Shown: positions 1-12,300 of the stretch, in pieces
Numbering within the stretch: the first letter of the stretch is position 1
Layout: every line of letters starts with the position of its first letter
NCBI RefSeq assembly: GCF_027943255.1
Contig: NC_072895.1
Coordinates: 21,550,001 to 21,614,000, forward strand
DNA length: 64,000 nt
Origin: Anastrepha obliqua
Lineage: Eukaryota; Arthropoda; Insecta; Diptera; Tephritidae
Reading direction: 5' to 3'
Translations under genes and position numbers: made by a program
The notes under the pieces: model-generated
Told to the model about the DNA's origin: nothing
The model's database searches: none
Seen by the model: the letters and a program-made list of their open reading frames with translations, nothing else

Positions 1-310
1 TGTATTTCGAGTTGTTCTTTTCTGATTTTCACTACGGCGGCATCATCGGGCCATTTTTTTTTTCGAAAATGAGCGAGGAGCCGCGGTTACAGTAAATGGC
101 GAGCGTTACCGTGACATGCTCAACGAGTTGTTTCCAAAAATTGAAGAGGATGACATGGACGACATTTGGTTTCAACAGGACGGTGCAACTTGTCACACTG
201 CCAAAGTTACACTCGAACTTTCGGCTACCGTTTTTGAAAACCGAATAATCAGCCGAAATTCCGATATCAATTGGCCGCCTCGAAGCAGTGATCTAAGCCC
301 GTTGGCTAGC
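1..310 (+). mobile_element. rosa/DD41D-type mariner transposase fragment at window edge
   Basis: A broken reading of a mariner-superfamily transposase enters from the left edge. The recognisable order is GPFFF, then a TVNGERYRDML stretch, then WFQQDGATCHT (second catalytic Asp) and WPPRSSDLSP (just before the third catalytic Asp). The same motif order occurs in the copy at 48342-49274. Homology stops near position 300, before the third Asp, so the 3-prime end is missing. The first 110 bases need frame changes to read through. It is inactive as seen, and its left part lies outside the window. Confidence 0.75.
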
Positions 311-372
311 AATAAAAAAACAGATTGAAAATTTGAATAATTTTTTCTGGCCTCTGATTACCCCTAACCACA

Positions 373-1596
373 TCTACACTAATATTATAAAGAGGAAAAC
401 TTTGTTTGTTTGGTTGTAATGAATAGGCTCAAAAACTACTGGACCGATTTTAAAAATTCTTTCACCATTCGAAAGCTACATCATCCACGAGTAACATGGA
501 TTATATTTTATTTTGGAAATAGGGCTCGAGATATAGGTCAAAACGTGGACCCGGGTAACCTTCGGATGTGTATGTACAATATGGGTATCAAATGGAAGCT
601 GTTGGTGAATGCTTTAGTTCAGAGTATTTTTCATGCCGCTCCGTGACTGGGGTCTCGAGATAGAGACCAAAACGTGGACCCCAGAATGTGTTTGTACAAT
701 ATGGATATCAAATTGAAGCTGTTGGCGAATGCTTTAGTACAGAGTATTTTTCATGCCGCTCCGTGACTGGGGTCTCGAGATATAGGTCAAAACGTGGACC
801 CGGGTAACCTTCGGATGTGTATGTACAATATGGGTATCAAATGAAAGCTGTTGATAAGTGTTTTAATACGGGGTAATTTTCATACCTATTGATGACTAGG
901 GTCTCGAAATATATGCCAAAACGTGGACCCGCCATGTCTTTGCACCGATTTAAACCAAACTTACGCACATTGTTAAGTAAGTATTGAAAGTGGGTTTCGT
1001 AAAGTTTGGTTGTAATTCGGAGCACTGGCAACGGGTACAGCGTTCTTTTGAACCAGCCATAATGTCGCTTACTTTTTTAACGCTTGGGGCGGAACTGAAC
1101 TGTAAAATTGACAGTGTGAGTTACAATGTGTCAATATTTCTTTCTGATTTGGATGCCATAAGGAAAAAACGTAAGTGCAACATGTAAAAATTGTTTGTGA
1201 ATTTTTTTGGAGTGGATTTTGGAACAGTGAATAATTTCTTACGAAATTTGAGAATTTAATGTGAAATCCGAATGAAATTATGTGTTCGTGCTCCAATGCT
1301 TAATAAAACATATAAATTGAAACGAAAAATTCATGGATGATCAGGAAAAAAGACGATTGTTTCTTAGTTATTCATACGCGTTGATTTGAAATTTAAAAAC
1401 AATCTTCTTTTTTCCTGATTTTCAATTTATATTTTATATTTACTCAACAAAAAATAGAAAAACAAAAAATATTGTTTATGCCAAAGCGCTTGAATAAAGA
1501 ATAAAGAAATAAATAATATGAAAACCATATATTTTCTGTTCTAAACCATATCTATTCTATTTTAGTGTGCCAAGCGAAGGGGGCCGGGTTTGCTAG
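373..1596 (+). mobile_element. Helitron-like non-autonomous element, copy 1
   Basis: The element begins A|TCTACACTAATATTATAAAG, a typical Helitron 5-prime end, and closes GGGTTTGCTAG|T, a CTRR-type 3-prime end preceded by a GC-rich imperfect hairpin. It carries an internal minisatellite (521-935) and no Rep/helicase coding. The last roughly 45 bases and the minisatellite are shared with the reverse-oriented copy at 33470-34253, but the 5-prime ends differ. The Helitron assignment rests on the termini and on the A/T insertion context. It is non-autonomous. Confidence 0.7.
521..935 (+). repeat. about 120-bp minisatellite inside Helitron-like element
   Basis: Three to four diverged tandem units. 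Each contains a TCTCGAGATATAGGTCAAAA-like start, a GTACAATATGGGTATCAAAT block and a CATGCCGCTCCGTGACTGGG end. The spacing between two consecutive units is exactly 120 bases (for example 601 to 721). The same unit occurs in reverse orientation at about 33600-34110. Confidence 0.85.
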
Positions 1597-2275
1597 TAAA
1601 TAAATAAATGCAGAAAATGTTGGTTCGAGTTGCTGGTCCGATTTGAAGCTGAGCTGAATATAGTTTTTTGCTGCGACCATGACACGAGGGCAAGATTTGT
1701 TTCTTATACAGTAGATATATTTCGAACTATCGAAAAAGGTATGTTTGATAGTTCCTAAGTCATCGCTGCGTACAATTCCCAGTTGCGATATAGAACTGAT
1801 TGTGGTTCTAAATTCATTAAAAGCACAACCGTCCGAAAGTTCGGATGTTCCACAGGGTGGTCATTAAAAATGAGTGAATTAAGTTAGTAAGCATTTCCAC
1901 ATTTTAAACATGTAAATGTGCAAATATTTCACCAATCAAACAGAAAAAAATTTATAAAATTGGAATTAAAAACCTTTAGAGAAAGAAAAATTAATATTTT
2001 GAAAAATTAATAAAATGGGCTTATGAGAGTGCGATTTGAAAATCAACAGAAATCTGCAATAAATACAAAAAAAAGCAAGGGTGGTTATGGTAACCACGAA
2101 AAAAAAAAAAATACAGTGACAATAAATCAAAATTGTCGGATTTACTTTTATCTATTTTGTCTAAATTAAACAGCTATAATATTTACATTTGGGTTACGGT
2201 GCGGGGCATTATACCCGTATGCATGCAGTAATAAAATATTTTACTTTATTTCATTTGATAACAGTTAAAATAAAA
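1597..2275 (+). other. AT-rich spacer with possible LINE reverse-transcriptase remnant
   Basis: No gene is seen. Around 1640-1870 a plus-strand frame ends in SSDVPQGGH, resembling the SGVPQGS motif of non-LTR reverse transcriptases. The surrounding reading is broken. The rest is simple AT-rich sequence. Confidence 0.3.
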
Positions 2276-2945
2276 AAAAGCGTAGTAGACATAACAGAAG
2301 TGAAACTTTCAAGGCGGGAGAGATCCGAGAGAGAAAGAGAGATAGAGAGAGAGAAAGAATATATATGAAATAAATTCACAATATTTGCAGAGAATACAAA
2401 TAGACAAAATTTACAAAAAACGGAGAAGCGTCGACCGGTGTAAATAAACGCCGGACACAAACCGTGACAACAATGCGCACTACTCCGAGCGTTTATCACC
2501 CGCACAAACGCAGCGATTCCAGGACCGCAGCAACGGCACAAATTACCGCAAGGCAATACCAATAAATCCGACGCCGGAATGGATAGCACTTTATAGTAAA
2601 AACGCCCAAAAAAATTGGGACCAAAAAACGCCCCAAACAGTAGGCCTAAGGAAATATAACGCCAAAAAGTAGGCACCAAAAATATATTTCCTACCAGTTT
2701 GCACCAATAAAGAAGCGCCAAGAAGTAGGCAGTGTTATTTCTCACTATAAATTAGCAACCACAATAAAAAACTCAAGAAAAAAAGCCTAAAGTGTATCTA
2801 AGATATATATAAGGTTTAGCTCTCTCTCTCCTTTTCCTCTACGTTATATCTCGCGGAATGAAAATCCCCAAAACGTTGCATGGCCTTGAAATTTTACTCT
2901 CCGACGTCGTCCATCGACGCCTAAGAAGATTCACTTCAAAAAGCT
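2276..2945. mobile_element. about 700-bp non-autonomous element with GAAGTGAA termini, copy A
   Basis: Direct repeat of 31670-32400. The ends form an imperfect inverted repeat of about 19 bases: GAAGTGAAACTTTCAAGGC on the left, and the reverse complement of the right end reads GAAGTGAATCTTCTTAGGC. Inside are a (GA)n tract, repeated AAAAAGTAGGCACC-like words and a (CT)n tract. An open frame of 164 codons on the minus strand (2251-2745) has no recognisable domain and is composed of these repeats, so I do not call it a gene. The superfamily is not identified. Confidence 0.7.
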
Positions 2946-3137
2946 ATATAACTTGACGAGTTAACTTTCAACTGCAGGTTGGTTGAAGAGTATTGAAAGA
3001 TACACTCATTAACCAGTAGATCAATTTATTTAGCCGTTTTAATATTACACCTTTCACCTGAAATCGCAAACCATTTTCTATCCACTTGAAGTTGATGTGT
3101 CAGTATAACAAAAAAATAATATAATTGTCGCAAATTG

Positions 3138-3325
3138 GCTAGCTCCACCTCCTATTTGTGGCGTGCGTCTTGAAGTTGTTTCACAAATGGAGGGACCTAC
3201 AGTTTCAAGCCGTTGGCAAAATGTTTTTTTTGAGGAGCCTTTTCAAGGCAGAAATACATTGGGAGGTTTGCCATTACCTGCCGAGAGGCGATCGACAACT
3301 TTTTCTATCACTTGGTGTTTCACTA
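3138..3325 (-). mobile_element. tRNA-headed SINE, partial
   Basis: Reverse-oriented partial copy of the SINE best seen at 9931-10195 and 13345-13650. It shares the blocks CTCCTATTTGTGGCG, GGAGGGACCTACAGTTTCAA, GGCAGAAATACA and GGTTTGCCATTACCTGCCGA. The tRNA-like head is missing. Confidence 0.8.
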
Positions 3326-4339
3326 GCAACACACTTAACTACATTTTTTTTTACATTATGACACTCTTCAAGCAAATAAGCGATATGTCGCGCATATGAG
3401 GAGGGATTTCTATACTAATCCGATACTAATTACCTCTTTACATGAGGTATGGTGCACTTGAAAGGGCTAGTTTACAGGAAAAACCCGAGCCATTCCGGTA
3501 ATGTAGAACCGGCTGCCATGGAAATGTAGTTGTACAACAACAACAATAACCTCTTCACATGCCACAGAAACCAACTCATCGAACACCCCTCCCTCCCTCT
3601 TTCATGTTAGTCGACCTCGTCAAAACAGCACATCTCGTGGGCTTACCGTCTGGCCATCTTGATAACAACACTACCTAGGCAGGCCATGATAAGACTTATA
3701 TTTACAACAAACAAAATATATACTATGTATTAATATTTAGAACCAATATATTTTTTTTTTTTTTTTGGTTGGATTTCCATTACTACCACGATAAATTTGC
3801 TTGGAATGTCTAAGTACGTGGACCGAATTTAAAAATGTAGTCACTATATCAGCCTTCTGATTTATAGTACTTTTTATAAATTACCATTAAGAATTAAAAG
3901 AAATATTTAACGTTAAAAATGCTTAATTTTGGCATAAGCTTGAAAAAATTTCCTATTTTTACTCAATAATACTACGAATTTTATTGAAATTCTATTATTT
4001 CAAATGTTCTTCTAAACGAACTGTCAAAGGAACAATAATGAGAAAAGAATAAAGCGAAACCGAAAAAAACCCAGTCAACCAACAATGAGGTTCGATAGAA
4101 CTTTTGTAGTTTTTAAAAGAGTTAAATTAACCTTTGGCCTTCGATAAATCATTATTTTCAAAAACAGTGAAAATTTGGATTAAAAAATCACGATTAAATA
4201 ATATTTTCATAAAAAGTGAAAATTTGGAATAAAAAAAACAAAAAACGCGCAATTTTTTAATCGAAATTTTCGCATGCGGCATTTTTTTGTTTGAATACAT
4301 GTTACAAAAAACAAAAAAAAAATTAATAAAAATAATATT
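3326..4339 (+). other. LINE/SINE CAA-tail remnant, then AT-rich spacer
   Basis: At 3440-3720 there is a remnant of the family that ends GTACAACAACAACAATAACC. It is followed by CCACAGAAACCAACTC and a downstream GGCAGGCCATGATAAG stretch; the same order recurs at 21420-21730. From 3720 to 4339 only AT-rich sequence was seen, including a T-run near 3750. Confidence 0.45.
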
Positions 4340-5140
4340 TTGTTTTCCAGCGTCACTTATATAAACGGTTTTCCAATAACAGGTGTTATTTTGAATAGCC
4401 CGCAGACGGTTTGTAAAACTCGAACATTTTTGGGTCATCGTGAAGCACCTTGTCGGACCGCAATACGGAAATTGGTGAACAAATTCGAGCTGATGGGACA
4501 AGTTAGTGATGTGAAGAACAAAAGCCGTGCACGTCGCTCAAGAACAGCCGAAAATATTGCTGTTGTAGCCGAAAGTGTTGAAGAAAACCCAGGTTTGTCC
4601 ATTCCTCGTCGTTCTTTGGAATTAGGCATTCCACAAACGTCATTACACCGTATTTTGCATAAAGATTTGGGTCTTAAGGCTTATAAAGTCCAGTTAACAC
4701 TAGAACTCAAGCAGGCCGATCATCAAAAACGTCGTGTCTTTGCTGATTTCGTGGAAATGCATGAAAATGATCTGGAATTCTATCGAAAAATCATCTTGAA
4801 TGATGAGGCCTATTTCCACCTCGGTGACTTCGTCAAAAAGCAAACTTGTCGGATCTGGGGATCAGAAAAACCAAGAGTTATTGTTGAAAAGCCTCTCTAT
4901 CCTCAACGTGTGACTGTTTGGTGCGGTTTATGGTCCGGCGGAGTCGTTGGACCTTACTTTTTCGAAAATGAAGCTGCAGCAACAGTTACGGTGAATGGAT
5001 TGCGCTATCGAGAGATGATTAACAATTTTTTATGGTCGGAATTGGATGGTATTGATCTGTACAACGTTTATTTTCAACTCTACGTGCCACACAAGCAACG
5101 AAACCATTGATATTTTATTAAAATAACATCTCTTATTGGA
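4340..5140 (+). pseudogene. rosa/DD41D-like mariner transposase, truncated
   Basis: An open frame of 256 codons starts in sequence that matches no clear transposase start. From about residue 28 it reads as a mariner-superfamily transposase: helix-turn-helix, then an NPGLSIPRRSLELGIPQTSL stretch, then IILNDEAYFHLG with the first catalytic Asp, then VTVWCGLW and GPYFFENEA. At about 5080 a small deletion removes the WFQQDG part, including the second catalytic Asp. The frame then shifts and ends, while out-of-frame homology (CHTSNETIDILL) continues to about 5130. The third Asp region is absent. No terminal repeats were found. A dead copy. Confidence 0.8.
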
Positions 5141-6377
5141 AAACCCTTTATTTTACGACAATACAACTTTTTCATAAATAGTATGAATCATAAAACCTAA
5201 GTTACATAAATGCTTGCTGGGTTAACATTGCTTTATACACTTCTCTTCAACAAATATTTCAGTACAAGATGCAAGTACGGTTATAAAAAACCTACTTTTT
5301 AAGCTTTTCCTGGGAGTTCTATAGGGACCTTAGGAAGCTGCGACTTTTATCGTTATAATGGTGTGGGCGTGGCGGGCGGTAACATGCCACCTCCCCCTCA
5401 TCATTTAAATATATCATGGTACTAATGGAAAGTTTACCCAAATATCCTATTAAATAAGACCTGAAAACAATTTGTTTTGTTCTTGGACATTTTACTAAAA
5501 ACCCCGTTGGCGTTCAAAATGTTAAGGGAGAAGCTGTTTTCCGGTTAGTAGAAAAGAAAAACACAGCAGAAAAAAATTACTAAATTTTTAATAACTAATT
5601 CAAATACGCGTTAATATTAATAAAATGACAAATCAAATGACATAAAATCACTATTCGAAAACTTGAACCTTCTTGGTTTTAATTAGTTCATCTTTTCGAT
5701 AGTGCACTGTATTTTGAAAATCATAACTTTCTACGGCAATTAGGAAAATGCTGTTACTTTACTGTTACTACTATGTGTATGTGAGTATGTAGTACAACGA
5801 TTTGCAGTGTTAATTTCTGTACCCGCTTTATTTAATAAAAAACCAATATTTCTTATACAAATACTTGTCACAGCGTTTAAATAACGAAAACTCTTTGTAT
5901 TTATATCTCATTTATTTTTCTCAAAACTTTATACGTATGTATATATGTACTTCAATATACGAATGAATAACATTTTTCAATTGTGTATTTCAACTAGTGT
6001 ACAAATCTTATTCTCACTCAATAAAACTGTGAAAATTTCAGTGCTTAGGGCGTGAGTAAGGCAATCTAAAAGCTGAAAAGCTTGATTGGATAATATCGTG
6101 AAAGGATTTTAGCTAAACAGAACAACAATTTTTACAGTAATTTCATACAATGAGCAGCAAAATTATGTAAGAACCAAAATTAAGCTAATTAAAAAATAAA
6201 TAAAATAAAACCGAAACTAAATTTAAAATACATAATTAACAGAAATTTAAGTTAAGCATAAAATTATACAAAAAAAAAAAATGTAAAATCAAAAAGAAAA
6301 AAAATTTAAAGAAAACTAATGGAAAGTACGCCAGCGCAATGGGAAAGGCCATTCGGCAATACAATTAAATACAAATT
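5141..6377. other. AT-rich spacer downstream of the last visible MCPH1 exon
   Basis: No coding segment or element is recognised. I looked on the minus strand for the remaining C-terminal BRCT exons of MCPH1 and saw none. On the reverse strand, polyadenylation-type AATAAA words occur within the A/T-rich 6180-6310 stretch, so a transcript reading through exon 7 could end there. Confidence 0.4.
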
Positions 6378-9300
6378 TTATCGATGTTTACGAACCTCAC
6401 GTATCACTTTGACTTGTTCCCGGTGCATGTTGGTGCACACAATATATGGCAATTTTTTATTGCCGCCAGAAGCGCTTTTGGTCAGTTGTGTGCTAGCAAC
6501 ACTCGCCGCCGCTCCAACCACCACCGCCGCCGCACTTTTCGCTTCGCATGGCATTGCACTCATTTGAGACTTTTTCACGACTTTCGGTTGAGATTGCGAC
6601 TGGGTCGTTATTAGTAGATTTGCATTATCAACAAGTGTAGTTGAAGGCGCAGCAGTTGGCTGTGATAATATCACAGAATCGGAGGGCGTATTTACAGCGA
6701 TATTTTCATCAACTTCTATGTCATGTTGCAATTGTTTGTTTACTACAGTATCGGAAGTTTTACTTGAAATTAAGCTCATAAATGATCCGTTTGATTTCGG
6801 CAGTATTGTACTTATTGTGGTGGCATTAGTTTGCGTTGTTGACGTTGCAACTTCTGCATCTTTTATTAATAGAGATTTCTGTGTTACTCCTGGAACAACA
6901 GCACATTTTTCGGTTACGCTTGGAAGTTGCTCGTTCACTTTCCAATTTATTGTGGATGCACTTTTTTCCAATTGTGGACACGACTTTTGTACACGACTCT
7001 TCTCGGTTACGCTTGGAAGTTGTTCGTTCGCTTTCCAATTTATTGTGGATGCACTTTTTTCCAATTGTGGACACGACTCTTTTAATATTGGCTCCTTTTC
7101 ATTTTTCGCCAAATCATTCGTTAGCGTGGGCACTAACTGTACTGCACTTTTTGTTACATTCGTAATCGGTAGCGGTGATGAGGGTTTAATTATCATATCT
7201 GAATGTGAGCTGCCATTCACGGCAATACTGCTGCGCGGTTTTTGTATTGATCGCTTTTCGATTACATTTGGTGTCATGGTACGTCTGCGTTTTGAGTTTG
7301 ATTCAGTTGTACTCTTCTTTGCAGATGTCGGAGGCGTGGCAGTCAAAATGAGCGAGGTATCGTTGGGTACGAATAATTTACGTTTCTTAACAGTCTTACG
7401 GGGAGAAATTGTGTGCGTCGAAGCAGGTGTTGTATCTGTTGCAGCTACTACTTTCTTATCAATTTCGTCATCGCACTCGATGGCGGCTTTCGTTGTAGAC
7501 GTTGTACCATTTGTATTTATTGTAGATGGAAATATGCTTGGACTCTTTTCGACGCAAGCCAACTCTTGGGCCATTACTCGCCTTGCGGAGTTATTTATAT
7601 TGTGTAGACGTTGTTGAATTATGTCCATTGAAACGTCGAAGAGTGTACGCCGTCGATTGGCACTGGGCAATCGAGTTGAGCTGAATACCATTGCGGCCGA
7701 ATGCTCTTCAATTAATGCACCAACTCCATTTTCTTTCTTCTTTTCATTCTCTTGTAAGCTTTCTTTGCTCTTGTCTATTAGTGTTGTGGGTGTTAGTGCA
7801 AACTTTAGTAAATTTTCGTCAAGAACTTTTGGTGTTTCATTTATTTGCGCCAATGAACATTCCTCTACGGACTTCGGTGTATATAGAGTGCGACGTCTCG
7901 TTGTTTTTTCTTTCTTCTTAGGCGACATTTCAGGTGTTTTGTTGGTGTATAATGTGCGTCGTCTTGTTACACGACTTCTAGTAACGAAGTCTTCTTTTGG
8001 ACTTTTCATATTGCGCGCACGAGCAGCAGCTTTGTTTGCACTTGCCTTTGAAGTATTTCCTCCATTCTCCTCGGGAATTGCACTAAATGTGGTTTGATTG
8101 GCATTCGACACTAGATCAGGCGTATTTGGTACAAGTGTACTGAGGCTCATATTAACGGTGGCATGTATTGAGCTTCGCCGACGTGTAACTCGACCAGGCG
8201 TAACCGTTTCAGTCACTTGTAGTGAGTAATCACTTTTACTCCGTGCTATAGGCATTTGTATACTGGAACGCCGGCGTAAAACACGTTTTTTCGGTGAGGC
8301 CAAATTGGGATTCGTCTTTCTAGCTATCCGCTGACTAGGTGAAGGAGATGGGGAATGCACACATTTCTTTGACTCGCTTGATATAATAGTGTGTTCGGAC
8401 AGATTGCCACTTTTTGAGGTCTTGAGTGACATTGCAATCGATAAAGTTGTTGATTTTGTATCGAATTGGAATTGTCTAGGTTGAAGGGGCGTAAACGAGT
8501 TGCTCTCAATTCTGAAATAAGATGACATTTTATATTAGTCTTTTCGCCTTGCATGTGGATTAAAAAAATGGAAAATTAAATACAAATACGCTTAAATTGA
8601 GTTTGAATTTTTTAAATAAATTTATGAATTAACACATGAAGCCCCTCGCCACTACGACACCACAGAGCAGATGATGGCTTAGAAATTTTGCCAGAGTTTA
8701 AGCGCGAGAACTGCTCGCGTCTGCGTATTCCCACGCCATATAAATTTCCAGCTTAACGGCGAATGCTACAACAACAACGCTAGCGCGAATTGCACCAACA
8801 ACAGCAACACTGTCACCGAAATTGTGCCAGGCTTAGAACAAATGGTTGGGTGAACATATTTTTAAGTTTTTAGTTGTAATTAACTCTGAAATAAACTGAA
8901 ATAAATAACAGCGCATAGCGCTTAACCTCAAAAATATTAGTTTTGATGAGCACTTAGTGCCCACAACCAATAACTTAAACACTGGTGCAGTTGCCACACA
9001 CTCATTAGTAACTAAAATAAAATGAGCGGCGTTACTTTTTGATAACTTCTTGCAAAGAAAAATGCTTATTTAATTTTGCTATACTTGAAGCGGTAAACAG
9101 TGATGGGTATACTGTTATATAAATGTTTTGCTTGTGTGTTTTTAGAACTATTAAAGAATTAAAGCTTAATTAAAATTGTTATATTTATGTTACTCGAACG
9201 TGCAACGATGACTGGATATTTTCCTAAGATCTGTGAAAATGCAACGAGCCAAATTATTATCGAGGGGAAGAAGAGCAAAATAAAGTTTTTAATGAATCAG

Positions 9301-12300
9301 AGCTTTCTACAAGGACAATAAGCTGAGAAGACCTCAGAGATTGATCATCTGTCATTTCTAAAAATTTCTTACGATAAAAACATGAAATATGAGGAAACAC
9401 AAAACTAATTACAAGGCAAAAAGAGAGATAATTAGATTGGATACTAAAGAAAATATTGCCCCAAATCAATTTGCAGATAAAGAGAAGACGTCTTGGAAAA
9501 ATATTAAAATCATCTGATCGTCAAATGTCAATACTGACAAATATGAATCGAAGGGATTAACCTGCCTGCAGACTCACGTCAGTAATAAGTGGAATCTGGT
9601 CTACCGTTTATCTTTGCCTTTATATCTTTAACTCAGTATCAAAATTAAAGCATATATTTAGGTGGCACATATGTATATAGGGTGATTCAGATATTTTATA
9701 CCAATTATTTGTGATGTCTTTTTTTTTAATTTTAACAATTGGACAATTGGGTTTTACGGGCTATGGCAAACTTAGTCATAGAGCAATATGAATTATGGTT
9801 TTTTCGGTTAACATAACAAGCATTTATAAATCATTTTAGCTCGCATCCTTTGTTAGGTATTTGACCGAGGTCCTCCTCCAATTTGGGGCATGCATCTTAA
9901 TGTTATTTCACAAATGGGCGGACCTACAGTGGCCGCCGTAGTCGAATGGGTTGGTGCGTGAGTACCATTCGGAATGCAGAGAGAAAGTAGGTTTGAATCT
10001 CGGTGAAACACCAAAATGATGAATGGCAGGCAATGGCAAACAGCTCCTCATAAAAATATCTGCCGTTTGGAGTCGGCTTGAAACTGTAGGTCCTTCCATT
10101 TGTGGAACAACATCAGGACGTACGCCACAAATAGGAGGAGGAGCTCGGCCAAACACCCAAAAAGGGTGTACGCGCCAATTATATATATACCTATATACAG
10201 TGTTGTGCCCCCCTGCGAACGGCAAATGGTATTTTATTAGGAGGTTTTATGATTGCCTGCTGAGGCGGCGACTGCTTTTAGAAAAAATATTTTCAATCAT
10301 TTGATGATGAAAGCTCACAAGGCTACGGCGGCCAAATACAAAACTGAAAAAAAAAAATTAATCCTCTTTCTTAACATTTTATTAGTTTTTATTTAGAGAT
10401 AACATGCGTTTATTGAAAATAAAGTATTTGAAAAAAAAAAAAAAAAAAAAAATATTGTGTTGTCAAAGCCAACTGATATGTATGCAAATCTAACTTTAAA
10501 TGATTTATTTTATAACTATTATCAATATCAATTAATATGACTTACCGATTCAACAGCTGGGTAGCGGGTGACTCAGCCACATCTTGAGCTTTCGTTATTG
10601 ATGTTGTTGACGCAGGTAAAACGTTATTATCAGCTATAGGTGTGCTGTTAAAACTAGCTAGTTTTCTGAAGTATTGACTTATATCAGTCTTTTGCATTTA
10701 CGATGTATACAAACAATGAAAATAAAAAAAGATAGTAGATAAGAATTAGTATCACTGCTAAATTTTGATAAGATTTGCTGTCGTAAATTAAGTTCATTAC
10801 CTGTTTTCTACTCGATTTTGGCGTATTAAAATCTGATGAAGTTTTGGTAAGCGATTCCGCTACAGTCTTGGGGGTGGTGTCTTTTGGTGTACCCTGTTTC
10901 AGACGAACACGTTTATTGCACTCTGAGTCCGGTTGCATGGACTTGTGACGCTGCAAAAGTGACGAAGACATAAAAACAAAATGCGGAATTAGCTAAAATT
11001 TATTTTTAAAAATTATAACCGACTGAAGTATTCTACAATACTTGAAATTCTGAACCAAAAAAAGTCAAGGGAAACACAGCTTCGGATCTACTTATTTTAA
11101 ATTTTAGTTATAAATCTGATTTTGAATAAAAAAAAAAACGTTTGTTCTTTATTAGGCCAAGCACTTTTCAGTCCATGTGTTATGTTCTATTAAACGCATC
11201 ATTTAATTTCGGAATAAATTTTGAAACCACCACCATAAATTTCGTCTTTAAAAACAGGACTAGTCCTTCGATACAAATATGATTTACTCCACTCCAGAAA
11301 AATCGAAAGAATTCCAAGACATGCTAATTTAGTCACTAAAATTTTGTGAGAGATCTTATCAAATGCTTTGAGAAATTTCTATAAATCGCATTACTTGGAA
11401 TGTCAAAACGATCAACAGAAAAACTTGCAAGATTTGTTAATGTGCATCTGGCAGGTACAAAGCCAAGCTAATTAGAACAAATCAAACGCTTAAAATTAAA
11501 ATAAAGTTTGGTTTTAATGACGTTTGCGGATATTTTTGAAACTGATTGCTCTGTAATTTCCATAGTTATTTGTTAAAAATTTTAAAGATTCACGTGATTG
11601 GTGCACGCTTCAAAACTTCAATAAATACACTTCCAGAAAGAGATTTTATGAAGATTTGCCTCAAAGGAACAGGCACAGCTTTTAAATAAAACTGCTGAAA
11701 GACCATCAACATCAATTCGTGTAAGCTGCAATTAATCACAGAAAGTGAACATTACTCAAATTTAACAGCTGGTATGGCAAGGTGTAGGTCCCTCCATTTG
11801 TGGAACAACATCAAAACGCACACAACAAATAGAAGGAGGAGCTCGGCCAAACACCCAAAAAGGGTGTACGCGCCAATTATATATATACAGAAATACAGAT
11901 GGCATTCCAAGCAGCACGAAGGCGTTGTTCTTAAGCAACGACAGATGGGCATTCCCACTATTTAGGACTGGTAGCGGCAGGCTAATCACCTACCCTGTCA
12001 GAAATCAAAATATATTAACAAAACCAACACAAGACTGAGTCTTGTCTAAGCCCTATGCTCCCGAGAGGAGTGAACAAGGAAAAAAAATGGCAAGATGGCG
12101 AATTGTAAAAACACTTTCTTGGCACAATGAGAGTATTTTTTATTTTCGAAATTATTAGTAGTTTTAATTGTTTTTTGTTAGACATGTAATTCCAAATGCA
12201 ATAAGTAATTATATTGAATTACAAAAAAAAAGAATTAAAAAAAAAAAATTAATTAAAAAAAAAATATTAAAAAAAAAAAACAATAATTATTTATTGACAA

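Noticed and set aside
2251..2745. 164-codon minus-strand open frame with hydrophobic stretches
   Set aside because: Lies inside a repeated non-autonomous element. The second copy at 31767-32095 has the frame broken, so there is no sign of selection.
6718..7617. 299-codon open frame on the plus strand
   Set aside because: It is exactly antisense to the MCPH1 disordered exon. Its hydrophobic composition is the mirror of Ser/Thr/Lys codons.
8511..8528. MSSYF start of the MCPH1 large exon
   Set aside because: These codons are the end of the intron (TTATTTCAG acceptor). The exon continues from exon 6 in phase.
9931..10030. tRNA gene at the SINE head
   Set aside because: A- and B-box-like words are present, but no cloverleaf or anticodon arm closes, and the same head occurs on several SINE copies.
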